Source of the DNA: Anarhynchus alexandrinus
Taxonomy: Eukaryota; Chordata; Aves; Charadriiformes; Charadriidae
Assembly: GCA_008711295.1 (NCBI GenBank)
Contig: VUYV01000124.1
Location: 1,196,943-1,260,942, forward strand
Direction of reading: 5' to 3'
DNA length: 64,000 bases
Below are positions 12,290-25,100 of the stretch, one piece after another. A program made the translations under genes and the position numbers. The notes under the pieces are model-generated. The model did no database searches. It saw nothing but the letters and a program-made list of their open reading frames with translations, and had not been told where the DNA came from. The stretch's first letter is position 1; the number at the start of each line of letters is the position of its first letter.

Positions 12290-13163
12290 TCATACCCTCA
12301 GCAAGTTTGCTGATGACACAAAACTGGGAGGAGCGGCTGACACACCAGAAGGCTGTGCCGCCATTCAGCAAGACCTGGACACACTGGAGAGTTGGGCGGA
12401 GAGGAACCTAATGAAGTTCAACAAGGGCAAATGTAGGGTCCTGCACCTAGGGAGGAATAACCCCATGCATCAGTACAGGTTAGGGGCTGACTGCAGCTCT
12501 GTGGAGAGGGACCTGGGAGTCCTGGTGGACAACAAGTTGACCATGAAGCAGCAATGTGCCCTTGTGGCCAAGAAGGCCAATGGTATCCTGGGATGCATTA
12601 AAAAGAGGGTGGCCAGCAGGTCAAGGGAGGTCATCCTTCCCCCTCTACTCCACATCTGGAGTACTGTGTCCAGTTGTGGGTGTCCCAGTTCAAGAAAGAC
12701 AAGGAACTACTGGAGAGAGTCCAGCAGAGGGCTACAAAGACAATGAAGGGACTGGAGCACCTCTCATGAGGAAAGGCTGAGACCTGAGTCTGTTTAGCCT
12801 GGAGAAGAGAAGACTGAGAGGGGATCTCATCAATGCTTATAAATTTCTAAAGGGCGAGTGTCAAGAGGATGGGGCCAGACTCATTTCAGTGGTGCCCGGC
12901 AACAGGACAATGGGCAACGGGCACAAACTGGAACACAGGAAATTCTGTCTGAACGTAAGAAAAATCATCTTTACTGTGAGGGTTGCAGAGCACTGGAACA
13001 GGCTGCCCAGAGAGGTTGTGGAGTCTTCTTCTCTGGAGATATTCAAAGTCTGCCTAGATGTGCTCCTGTCCAACCTGCTCTAGGTGAACCTGCTTTGGCA
13101 GGGGGGTTGGACTAGATGATTTCCGAAGGTCCCTTCCAAGCCCTACCATTCTGTGATTCTGTG
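12290..13163 (+). mobile_element. CR1 LINE, 5'-truncated, inactive
   Basis: CR1 retrotransposon 3' part, antisense to RGS6. The conceptual translation starts with [13 protein letters not shown] (the FADD reverse-transcriptase palm motif at 12306-12317), followed by [11 protein letters not shown] and [10 protein letters not shown]. The reading frame then breaks near 12645, where the usual CR1 sequence moves to another frame, and a stop follows the GLEHLS block near 12770. The C-terminal block [12 protein letters not shown] is still readable at 12889-13083. The element ends with two attctgtg units at 13148-13163, the normal CR1 3' terminus. Full CR1 elements are about 4.5 kb, so roughly four fifths is missing. 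Confidence 0.93.
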
Positions 13164-16100
13164 TGTGTGATCACGGCCCAGGCTTATCAAAGTTACCTGC
13201 CAAGACTGGTATCCATAGGTTTAATCCCTGTTATTGCTGGAGTAATCATTGCTGCTTTTAGAGATAATACTCAAGATGATGCAACAAAGGAACCCCCTCC
13301 CGTTTGCCCCATTATTAAACGTAAATGGCCACCAGCACAAGTTAGGCAGAGACTTGGTGGCTTCCTTTGCAAGACAAAAGCAGCAGTGGTTTCCCTAAAT
13401 GTACTCATTAAAATATATTTTCCTTCTACTCTTGGCCCTGAAGGATCATCTCAGCTTATGAGAACTAAGCTTCTGTCTATCTGATTATTAAATCATTTCT
13501 AAAGCAGATGGGAAACTACAGTGGTTTAAACAGCTAGGCTGAGACTGCATGGCTAAAAATAGTATAGCAGGCTCCTTTTAATTAGTAAGATGATCAAATA
13601 TGACAGAAGAGAGAGATGTAGATATATGGATTTGTGTGTATGTGTGTCTTTAAAATTAAGTTATTACCTCAATACCAGGTATTATTTATAACATATATGA
13701 TACATGATGTCTGATTTTTATGATGCCATTTATCTTCACTTGGGAGAGCAGACAGGCTAACTCTGCTTTCATAATGTCAATCCTTGCTGTATTCAAAAGG
13801 AAAATTGTAATAAGATAAACCTGCCACCACGCGCAGTGCCATCATTTTTTAAATGAGGTGGATTAGTAAGTGCTCCGATGCGATAGACTGCCAGATCCGC
13901 AACTCCCCCCAGACCGACCTTTCCCCAGGGCCTTTCCCCAGGCACGGAAGAGCCAGTCTAGCTTTATACCTGCAATTTCACGGCACTCGAGCCTGGCATA
14001 GGGCCAAGGGGGTCAGGGACCATGATGCCTATCCTACCACTGTGCTGCCCACATATTTTTGAGAATTCTTCAAAATGTGAACACGGGGAAAAAAGAAATC
14101 TGCCGCTCCTCCACTCCAGCAGTGCTGGGCGACGCGTGCCATGTAGTGATCTGCTCCATTGTGCGGAGGTGGCCCTTTGGTGTTCACCACATGACTGATG
14201 ACTGTGATGTTTGATGCTGGGACCACACAGCTGCCACCCAGGCTGTGGTGGGGAGCTGCCACGAAACACGCACTGATGCCACAGCTGCAGACTTCAGGCA
14301 GGTAAGCTGAGGAGGTTGAGGATGTTTGGCACGTTGGGCGCTGGGTCAGATGGATGTCCCTTTGCTCCAAGGGGAACCCAGACAGGGAGACACTGCAAAC
14401 TATGTCCTTAGCTACAGGAGGACCTGGCCAGCAGTGGGCAAAATCCCCTTCTTGGCCATTGCACAAAGGTATCAGCTGATACTTTGAAAGGACCTGGAAG
14501 TAAAAAGCGAACCGTCACCACAGNCTCCAGCAGTGCTGGGCGACGCGTGCCATGTAGTGATCTGCTCCATTGTGCGGATGTGGCCCTTTGGTGTTCACCA
14601 CATGACTTATGACTGTGACGTTTGATGCTGGGACCACATAGCTGCCACCCAGGCTGTGGTGGGGAGCTGCCACGAAACACGCACTGATGCCACAGCTGCA
14701 GACTTCAGGCAGGTAAGCTGAGGAGGTTGAGGATGTTTGGCACGTTGGGCGCTGGGTCAGATGGAAGTCCCTTTGCTCCAAGGGGAACCCAGACAGGGAG
14801 ACACTGCAAACTATGTCCTTAGCTACAGGAGGACCTGGCCAGCAGTGGGCAAAATCCCCTTCTTGGCCATTGCACAAAGGTATCAGCTGATACTTTGAAA
14901 GGACCTGGAAGTAAAAAGCGAACCGTCACCACAGTAGAAATTCTCCTGGCAAAATCTTGCTGTCAGCGTCCTGCTTAACATGGACCAGACAGCACCTGGC
15001 TTCCAGAAAGATTTGGTGCAAAAACTTGATGCATTCATTAGTTGTGAGCTGCCTTCTCCTGGTCAAAAGTACCAAGCCAAGGAAGATGAGACAGTGGGTC
15101 TTGTAGGAATTGAAGAGTGGTAAAAAAAAATATCTGTAAAACCCTGTTCTTTCTTATTCCCCATTGATCCCCTTGAAGATGTCAAGCCTCTGGCTGGCTA
15201 GCAAGGCTTCACAGGGTCTTTCTAAAGGATGTCAAATGGTCTAGGGTTAATCTATCTCCTGGGCTGTGACTCTGAGATGAGCAGGAGCCCTGTGGGTAAG
15301 ATGACTTCCACTTGCTCCAAGTCTGCACTCCCAAAGCCAAGCTGTACAGCTTTCCACCCACTGCAGGAGAGCAATTCAGAAGCACTGAGAGATCTTTCTG
15401 GGGAGGGGTTTAACCCAAGTAAGAGACAAAAAGCCTGCAATATTGTTTGCAGTTTGTCTACAAAGCTTTACTGTTTCTTTTTCTGAAGTGTTGTATTTTT
15501 TTTCCTGTCTTTCTCAAAGATGAGATGGTGAGATCCAAGCAACTAGAACAGGCAAATCTAGAGAGCCTGATTTTTTTTCACTCAAATGAAGACTCACTGT
15601 CTAAGAAGTTGGGCACATCTGGCCATTCTGGCTACAAATAGGCCTCCTCTGGTATGGAAAGCACCCTTGTAAGTACAGCGTCATGAGCATGGAAGGGGTC
15701 ATGAACCACCACCTCCACACTCCTGCTCTAGCTCTATGCCACTTTGGGAACCAAGTTTCCCAAATCTGAGTACAGTGATGCAAAAGGAAACCATAACATC
15801 ATTAGATATGTTTTCTCTGTGTTGCTTATCTCAGCTGAAAAGTTATAGCAGATTTTAAACAATCGCAACTGCTTTATTTCAAGAAACAATGAGCTAAAAA
15901 TTATTCAGGGGAGGTTCTCAATAGGCCTGAAGTGCTAGAGTACCATAGGAAACAATAACTGATTGATGCTGGATGAGAATTTGCTCCGTATTTTACTTAC
16001 TTAATTATCATGGTGGTGCAGAAAGAACAAGACCAGTCCACTTTATTCCCCACTGTAACTGAATTCGAGCTATTCCTTGACTACTAATTTTCCTCATGTT

Positions 16101-17472
16101 TTTGCTAAATGGCATAAGTCTCCAGTCAAATTGTGTTCTTGAAACCCAAATTTAAATCTTGAAATTCAAATGCAATGTACCTTAAAATTCACGTTTTTAT
16201 CCAAACCCAAAGTTCTGGAGTTGTGCCCCAAGTTTTGCATTACGGTTCCGCTTCCCACACTCGTGGGCAGGGTTTCCCAGCGAGCGCGACGGCTGCGGGG
16301 CACGTCTGGGTGGGCAGCACCCACCAAGCTGGCTCACACCTCCGGGAGCTGCCCCCAGCAGGCAGCGCATCCGCCAAAGCGCCCAGCACCGCGAGGCGCA
16401 TGGCCTGGGACACGTGCTGCCGCCAGAAGGCCAAGCCTTCAAGGACCTCAATTCCATCATCTCCCAAAACGCCGCGTCACATGCCACAGCCAAATCTGAA
16501 AATTTCCCTGGTGTTGTACTGCGCCCTCCCGGAGCCAAACAGACAGCACGGTCTGGAGGTGGCCCAAGTCCACGGCCAGTTTATATCACGGACAGCCTGG
16601 GAGTCACAACTGCATCTCAGCAATGGCTCCTTAAGGCAAATAAACTTCTAGTCCTGGTTGTTTTGAACGTTCCTCGTACAGCCATCACTGGAAATCTGAC
16701 CTCAAATTTTTCCATTTAAAAAATAGGCTTAGGGCCCCCTCCTGAAGAGAGCTGAGCACTCAGGCTCTGTTCCAGCCAAACTTTAAGCATATGCTTAACT
16801 TCAGCGTGCCTGTCCAGGGTCAGCTTGAATATGTGATCCTGTAATTGAGCAATCACTAAAATATAGTGGCGCTCTGGGAATGAGGGCCACTGTATTGCTC
16901 TACTCCTACGCAGTCGGGGAACTGCAGCGCATTTTGGAGAACTAGAGCATGCAGAATTAACTTCGCCTTAATTTAGTCCCCTGAGTATGCCATAAAGTTA
17001 CTGCTTTGGTAATGCTGTCCTCCGAGGACATTATGACATGCCAACATAGTGAATACTTTCTCATCTGATCATAGTGACAAACTGCCATAATGCAAAGTAT
17101 AAAAAATTCAGACCCTTCCTAGTCTGGTAGCCACCATGCCATCAGAGGATGACATTTTATATCTGTATTAAGAAAAATGAAAGAAAATATTTACAGTACC
17201 CTAGCCAGTAAGACAAAAATGAACTAAAGTGCCGACCAATCTACAACAATTTTCTCTACAGGTACTTATGCTATAATCCTACCATCCCAAACTGAGCTTG
17301 TCAAGTTATCCTTCAAATCAAATGCAAGAGAAAAATCCATCCTTGGCTGTGTTACTGTAAACCCAGCCAGTCTAGTAAAGTGAGAGTTACTCTTCTACGT
17401 ATTTGGCAAATCTGGGAGCAGAATTTACCACCCGGTGTAAATATTTCTGCATAGTTTGTTTTAAAAAAAAAA
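12568..17472. repeat. duplicated segment, copy 2 (direct repeat of 1-4494)
   Basis: Matches 1-4494 in the same orientation. The offset is 12567 up to about position 1956 of copy 1 and 12978 afterwards; the 411-bp step is the internal duplication at 14114-14934. I found nine single-base mismatches outside that insert, at copy-1 positions 316, 1788, 2286, 3531, 3534, 3553, 3626, 3646 and 4093. Copy 2 continues smoothly into flanking sequence on both sides, so it is the likelier true locus. It carries the CR1 3' part and a GC-rich patch at 16218-16440. Confidence 0.95.
14114..14934. repeat. 410-bp tandem duplication flanking a single N
   Basis: 14114-14523 is repeated at 14525-14934 with one N at 14524 exactly between. 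I count five mismatches: 14579, 14608, 14619 and 14639 near the start of the right unit, and 14355 in the left unit. Copy 1 has only one such unit. The form fits two overlapping contig ends that were abutted instead of merged. Confidence 0.93.
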
Positions 17473-19093
17473 TCTTGCCTATTCCTCTTTCTGGCAGACT
17501 CTTAGAAAGTAGTAAATATGCAGATGGGCATAGTGATATATTTTGTATCAACATATTTTAAATGTGTGCATATGCATTAGCTATATAAATACATTCCTCA
17601 GGAAGCCTGCCAGTGGATACACTACAAAGCTCTTCTGCGTGTTACATTTGGGTTTGCTTGTGCAGTAGCACAGCAGCATCAGAAAGAACCCCTTTAGGCT
17701 TATTTGCTCTACGACAGCTCACACTTACCTGCAGAGTTTCCCCTTTTCTATCTCTACGTACAAATGATTTATATTTATATGCTCTTTGTACATATACAGC
17801 ATATATATAAATATACATACATACACACACAAATGCAAGCATATGTACTGTATATACACATAGCCCAATGCCTTCATTATAAAGCTGTTCTAAAGCCATA
17901 ACAAGGTCTATGAACTTTCTATGAAATAACTGCTCTGTACAGTAGCTTCTACAAGAATCAACCACTTGATGACTCTCTGCTGCCCCAGTATCACCTTACA
18001 ACTAATGATGGGAGATCCATGAAGACCATAGCAGTATGCCAGAACCATATGACATACCAAGTCAAAGTGTACTTGACACTGTGCAACACAAGAATAATTC
18101 CCCACTGACCCAGATGCTGCATCTCCAGCTCCAGCCCTGTGCTTGTTCTGTGCCACCCCACCCACACGGCCTGTCCCACCTTGTGCTGCCCAGTATCCCT
18201 GCTCCTCCACCCCGCTCGCAGCGTCTGCCTCTTGTCCTGCCCCCTCTCCCTGCTCTTCCCTTTCTCTAGAAAATCTGCTGCACACGCAGACCGCTGAAAG
18301 CAAGTGGCATGAGTGGGTCTTGCCCAAGCTCTGGGGTACTGCCCTGGGGGCTGGAGAGAAGCAGCCCCAGACGGTGCCCAATGCCACCCTGTGCTGCAGC
18401 ATCCCTCTGCAGCCAGACCAGTTTCCCCCACTGTCAGATTGGCTGAACCTTGGAGACTGGCGAAGGACAAGATAGGAGAGGACATCTGCCCGCTGCCCTT
18501 GAAATCCCACCGTCCCCTTATCTAAAAGGTTTAACAGTGTCGTGTTTCGTGCAGTTACCGTGCTCCTTTTCCGGTATCGATACCATGAACGAGTCAAAGG
18601 GTATCACCCATCACTATTTACATGAGCACTGACAGACGGGGGCAATGGAGGAAGCGGCTGCAGAGCTGTGGGTGGATATATATGTGTATATACATATGGT
18701 ATCATTAACCATGCACGGAGGTCAATACAGATACTGTTGCAATGGCACTATGAGAACCATGCTCTTCTACTTCATTGCACGAGGAAAAGCCACAACAAAT
18801 ACTGTAGTGGGAACACAGCAAAAAAGGCAACCTTGCATTTAATTCTAGACAAAAGTCAATTTGCTTTTGCAGTGATGATAAGCTAGAATGAGCATTATGG
18901 AATTTTGCTCTCCTCCCCCCCATCCCCCCCTTCTTTAGAGCTACTATTTAGATGAGCTACAGTATTAAAAGAGAAGCTGCAAAGATGCTAGCTGCAAAAA
19001 TAAAGGATGAAATAAAAAGTCAAGCATCCACATTCCCCGCAACTAAAAATGAAGTTCTGAGGAAAGGGAGGAGGGAAAAGAACAGGAACTTAC
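17473..19093 (-). other. RGS6 intron after exon I, proximal part
   Basis: Single-copy sequence between the duplicated block and exon I. It holds AT/AC microsatellite sequence at about 17800-17865 and TA/TG alternation at 18676-18700. A 229-codon open frame on the minus strand at 17908-18597 has no recognisable domain and is treated as chance. Confidence 0.7.
17800..17865. repeat. AT/CA microsatellite
   Basis: Imperfect alternation of at, atac and ac units (catatatataaatatacata, then acacacac), followed by more atat and acac words. Simple sequence in the intron. Confidence 0.85.
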
Positions 19094-19147
19094 CACGCTG
19101 CGAGTGAACTTTTCTAGAGAAGTTCTACGACCTTGCTCATTCTCTGG
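19094..19147 (-). CDS. RGS6: RGS6 exon I: basic C-terminal tail
   Basis: 54 nt, phase 0 to phase 0, 18 codons reading [18 protein letters not shown]. The acceptor follows a long pyrimidine tract and ends CCTGTTAAG. The donor is GTG|GTAAGT, a perfect consensus. [12 protein letters not shown] is the RGS6-type tail after the RGS domain and contains a possible basophilic kinase site (R-R-T-S). The mammalian protein continues with a short terminal exon that I could not find. Reading through the donor adds 16 residues and stops at 19043. Confidence 0.95.
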
Positions 19148-22100
19148 CTTAACAGGGAAAAAAGTGGGGAGAAAAAAATACAGAAAAAAACCCTTCAGCT
19201 TAAATGCAGTTTTTGAAAACAGCAGCAAAATATAAGGAAGCAGCAAGGGGAAAATGTTGTAAAAAAAATGTAAAAAGCAGAAATCAATGTTTGCAACAGC
19301 AAACATAAGAAACCAAAACCCCTTACAGAATGAGAGACTTCACTACTTTTACTCTTGGAGAATGTCACCTTTTCTCCGGTGAGTTTTTAGAATGGTTCAG
19401 TGTCTGTGCATTGCTGTGTCTCACAGCTATTTGTATTGATTCCTTGTTCATTGAATTTTCCTTCTGTGGCTGTTTGAGCTGGGACCTCTGATTCTGGTTA
19501 ACATCTGCCAAACAGCTGATCGGAGGCTCCCATCTACTTGCTTAGAGAGATAAAAAAAAAAACCCACAGTAACTTTTACAATATTAAAAAGCAATGTGTG
19601 AGTGAATACAGCGCTGGAAGAAAACCACCACTGAACTCATTGCCAGGGAACCTACACTCTTCTATTTATCCAGAGGGTAGAAGCACATTTCCAATAAGTC
19701 TGGCTACATCAAACCGTAAGACAGCGTATTTAAGTCTGTGCAAGGCCATGGAAAGACACAGGCAGATTTGGGGCACTGATATTTTTGTATCTGGAGTACA
19801 GGACTATTCATACGCAAGAAGACATTCAACTTCACTGTGAGAAGACAAGCGTGTGCATCATGGCTTTATTAACGTATCCCTGAGAAGGTTGCTCACTGCA
19901 GCGCTTCATTCATTTGGCACAAGGGAGATCTAATTGTCACTAACAAGGAAGAACTAAATAATTTATTGGCATGTCTGCTGGAATATCTAAGGGAAAAAAA
20001 ATTGTTATGGAGAAGAGAAGAAACTCTGTAATATGAAGGAAAGCTCATTGCAGTCAGAAAGCTGTGGGCACTGCCGATTTCCAGGAGAGAAACTTATTTT
20101 AATGTGGGGAGCCAGCGAAATGGAGGTGATAAGATGGAAGTAAAACTTCAGCGAAGGGGATAAGGAGCTACATATAAGGGAAAGCCACAGTAATGATGCT
20201 GTGTGACAGTGCACTGGAAATAAGCATTGCACTGGAGGTGCTCATGAGAGGTGCCTCCCTGCCGTATCATTTGCCACAGATTCAGCTGCAGTAATAATGC
20301 CCAGGATAAGGCACCAGTGCAAAAACCAGGCAGGAAAGATGTAAGGAAGTCAAAAGCATATCAGATAAATTGGATGAGAACTTGTGCAGGTGAGTCTAGG
20401 CAAAGCCTTTTGATTCTTCTGCGTGTCCACCACAGCTGCCATAAACAGCAGCTCTCTGATGTCTACAGGGTTAGTCTGAAGCACACCAGGCAGAGATGGG
20501 GCTGATTCTCCCTACCGCATCGCCAGAGACGGGACCAGAACATAAGACCCTTTTAAAACAAGTAATATTCTTTGTCTAGAAGAAAGAGCCAAGCAATCTC
20601 CTCACTTACAACCATTTGAGGAAGCCACACCATCAGCTCTGATGTCCAGAAGCAGTATCAAAAGTGAAAGCTAGAGGCATGTCGTTTTAACCAACACTGA
20701 GGATGGAACCAAGGCCTCAGAGCACGTACCAAGTGACAAAGCAGGCTTCCTGGCCGTCAGGGAGACAGTAACGTCCCCAGTCCAATGCTCCCCAAAGGAG
20801 TATTTAACATGTGCTAACCCAAGGGTTCGTTGCCTCTCCCTGCATGTGAGAGAGGAAAGGGAAAAGAAATGTCAGCCTCGCTCTTCTGCCGAGTGCAGCA
20901 GTGCAAGTGCTCAGAGCATCGCAGATCCCCTCCTTGAAGGAGCCTCAGAGGTGTCCCTACACCCCGGAGGTGACAGAGAGAGGCTGCGGTCCTGCCGCCT
21001 CGGCTGAACGCATCACGACGAGCGCAACTGAGGACAGCAGTGCGTGGCCGTGCACTGGGCCTCCGTGCTGGTCTCCCACAGGGGCAGCAAGACCCACCAG
21101 CAGTCAGGGTAAAGGCACGAATTCACCCAGGAGAAGAAATACCTAGACAAAGGACGGAGCGCTCTGGGAGGCACCCTCGTTGGAGCAAGGCACTTGGAGT
21201 CTGCAGCATCGCATTGCTGCCGGCTGGAAAACCAGTGTCTGGACCAACTGCATTTTAAAGTGGAGCTTTGGCGTGCACCGGGGGCAAAGAAGAGCAAGCT
21301 GCTGAAAACAGGCCACACTGTGGCATCTGCGATCAAAATTTAGTGTCTCTGTTTTTGCTACCAGGAAGGTGATGAAGCTTCCGGCCCAGCAGGAAGGCAG
21401 GACAGCGGTCTCCAAAGATGATGGGCATCTTGTTGAGGTGCTGAGAGCTCGTCTAGCACAGGAAGCCTCACACCAGGCTGTTTCCCTACCATGGCTGAAG
21501 ACACGTGTGGGGAAGAGGGCACAGAGAGCACCAACAGCATCCCACAGAAGCGCCTTGAGAGCACAGGCTGCAGCAACCCTGCACCGTTGGCATGGGGACG
21601 GCAGGCTGGGACCAGCTGGATGCGTGGAAAGCTCATCCCCACAGCATCCAGCTCTGAGTCAAAGCATGACATTTTCTAGCAAAATAAAAAGCAGCTGAGG
21701 CAGGCTGGCTGCAGAGTGATGAGCCGGCTTGAGCAGTTTTTGATGGCAGTGGGTGTGGGTGCTGGCTGTGCCGCTCTCCGGCTCTCCCTGCCCGCTTGCC
21801 TGCAGACCCCGTGGGCAGGCAGCCGGCTGCGGAGGTAACCGCCTGCCTGCATCCCTCCAGCGCGGCGCGGAGGTGTGGAGGCTGCCTCGCACAGCAGAGA
21901 AAGGAAATTTAAAAATAAGAAAGTAAAAAAAATTAAAAAAAAAATTAAAAAAAAGAAAAAGAGATGGAGTCAGAGCTTTCTCAGCCCTGTGAGCAGATCT
22001 GGGGTCCTGCGGAGGAAGCGTCTGGCAAGGCTGCGGATGCCGGAGCCGTGCCTGCTGCAGCACCGCAGCAGCATTTGCACAAACACACACTGCGAGTGCA

Positions 22101-25100
22101 AAGGGCAAAGGGGGAGAAACACATGTGCGTGCCAGGTCAAGCAGTCCTCCAAGGTGCAAAAAAGGCCATCTTTTCCAGTAAATACACCAACAGACTCTAC
22201 CAGCTAACGGCACAGGACATGTGCATTTGGATAAAATATGAAACAACCACCCCCACTGCAGACAGAAACCTCTCAGCCCAGGTAGGTGCAGAGAAATGGA
22301 TCTCACCACGTAGGAGCCATTCACTAATTATTGACTGTCTCCTCCAAAATTTCCTTTTTTTCGTGATTATTTACCTAGCCATCCCAATTTTAAGTTCCTT
22401 TATGTAGATTCTGCTGGCACAGAGCACTGTAAGTAGAAAAAACTTAATAAAAACCAGCTGATGCTGATTATTAAAAGTAATTACCAGAAAATTGCTCAGC
22501 ATCTTTAGAACATTCAAGCCAAGTCCTGCCAATGAATCAAACTGGTCATGTGTGCCCTGATGGGACCAAGATGGGGACAGAATCTGCAGTAGGAACCTTC
22601 CTGGACAATACAGAACAGTCGGGACAGGGAGTCTGGATAAAAGCACTGCTTCAAAAGGTGTGTGCTGAAAACGGAGCCTGTCCCTCATGGTGTGAAGCTC
22701 CTAGCCACTGCCTTGCTGGCACTTTTTGCCAGGGATATGTAAAGGTGTAGGGAAATACATCCAAAAGCTTGGTCTTCTGAACTGCAGGTCTGCAAAAATC
22801 TCTCCCTCCCTCCCTGCACCCCAGGATTCATTTTGTTGGCTATCCAATCCTTTTTCTAGTATGAGACTTTGGGGCTTGGGGTGTGCTTCTTTTGAACTTT
22901 AACTTGTTGAAAACCATGTGTTCCAGAGGGAATGGCGTCAGCGAAAATAAAGGATTACCACAACCCCGACCCTGGCTCAGGAAAAGGTCAGGAGCAGGTC
23001 GCGGGCTTCTCCGGCAGTCATGTACACCTGCCCAAAGCGAGAAAGCAAAGGGCATGTACCACACTACCAAACGGCTGGAAGAGTATTCTCCATCTGTTTT
23101 GTGTCCATTTGCAGAGGGCCACAGAGAACTCACCCTTCCTGAACCAGCTGGAGAGGGAAACAATGCTCTAAACCAAGCAAATACCAACCTGTTCTTCCCC
23201 CGGTACAATGGGGCTCACTCCGGCGGCTTCGCAGCCCGTCTGCACAGCAGCTGCAGCCGCTGTTCCCGGACGCTGCCCTGCCTGCGGGCAGGACCGGGTG
23301 GCATGAAGCCACCCCGTGCCAGGCTGCCATCAACACCAGAGCCGTGACAGCTCGGCTGCCGCTTCAGCCGGCAGTCAAGTGCTTGCTAACTCGGAGATGC
23401 CCACCAACGCCACCATTGCACCTTTACGGGGAGTAATGGAAAGTGCCTTGAGGTCTTTTCTGTTCCTTTTGCTCCCTTCTCCTTAAAAATAACCAGCAGA
23501 GCACATGTCTGGCTGCTCCTTCACCGTTAACAAAGCTCCTGTGCACCCCCCACCCCCTCCTTTCCATGGTGCACTAACTAATCTACGCTGCTCTTTCCCC
23601 AGGGAATAAACCCCTGCTCTGCAGCCAAGTCACCCAGCCCAAACTCCTCCTCGCCTCGAGCGGGGAGGTTTGTCACAGCACTCGTTCTGACATGAGGCTC
23701 GCTGCTGTCTAAGGGCATTCAGCCTCCATTTTGGCTACCGTGGAGGAGGGCTGGGGGTGATTACCTGCTGTCAAGTAGCCCACAGTAACGTGCGTATCAG
23801 CAGAAACAGGAGCAGGCCGACGCTTGACTCTGCACAGCACGAGTGGGCCATGTTGCGTAGATACACAAATACAACGCGATGAGCTGGTCGGGGATCTCAG
23901 CACCATCCAGCCCTTCGCTGCTGAGCCGGCCGCTTTCAGCGGACCCATGATTTCTCTCTGCTGCAGGGGGAAGGCATGGAGGCACAGAGCTCAAATTGGG
24001 ACGGGTGTACAGCCGTTCCTGCTGAGGACAGGGCTCTGCCCTCGTCCCTCCTCTCCTCCAGCCTGGCAGGGGAGGAGGACTTCTGTCCTCCCTGTGGCAG
24101 GCAGCTACACCCAGCTTTCCCCCTCTGCAGCACACTGCTTCCAATCACACCCTTGCTGGAGGCCAACCTCATGTTCCCCGCTGAGCACCATGAATCTGCA
24201 GGATTGAGGCCAATAATACTGTGGTTATTTGTAATAGTGACACTGGGAAGAACGAGGGGGGAAAAAATCTAAAACGGATTAACAAAGTATGTATGCCTGG
24301 TCTGTACGCAGCCTATGTCCACTGTCTTGCATCAGTTAGTGGTGTGAACAATAAGTTCCTTTTATCCTCCCTGGTGCCCCTCATAATTCTGTCATTGTAT
24401 CTCAGTCCCGACCCATAACTTCTCCTCCCTCCCTCTCCTCCATTACCGCACTCCCAGAGCAAGGAGGGGAAGCTCCCACGTCTGTGGTTACTGTATGGTG
24501 TGGAAAAAAAATAACTCTTCAAACTTATAGTAACTTACAAATCTCAAAAAAGTCAAGCATGTTTTGAGGCACTAATCAAGCCTTGCCACCTCGCCACTGA
24601 GCAGGTCGCTATTATTATTCCCATTCGACAGAGAAGAGGATATGGGGCAGGCAAAGTTGAACCTTCTTTTCCCCAAAGCCTCACAAGAAAGTAAGTGGGG
24701 GAACCAGGAGAAGTGCATGGATCTTGTGGCTCCCAGTCCTGTGTTTCAGCCACACAGCCAACCTTTTCCCCTCTCCTGCCCACTCAGCTTGCCACAACCC
24801 AGTGCTGGAGAGCAAAAGATCCCAAATGATACACACTTACTCACAAAATACTCATGTGCAAATCTCAGGCCATAGAGACGTTCATTTGCTTTGTTCAAGC
24901 AACTCTTTTAGCCCAAGTCCATCATGCTGTGCTTCTGACAGAACTTATTTTCAGTAATAAAGGTAAAGCTATGTCTTACCGGTGTGGTATACAGGCCATG
25001 TTAGGATAATGTCTTTGGGGCAAGACATATGCCCCAGAGAGACATACTCATCAAGTCTTAAACGACTGCAGTGAATTTCTGCTCACATCAGTGAACCCAG

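Noticed and set aside
17908..18597. 229-codon open frame on the minus strand, among the longest free of N
   Set aside because: No recognisable domain. It lies in GC-rich sequence with low-complexity stretches, has no splice or conservation support, and several frames of similar length occur elsewhere by chance.
21659..22324. 221-codon minus-strand frame
   Set aside because: It runs through the A-rich tract, giving a phenylalanine-rich artefact, and shows no domain.
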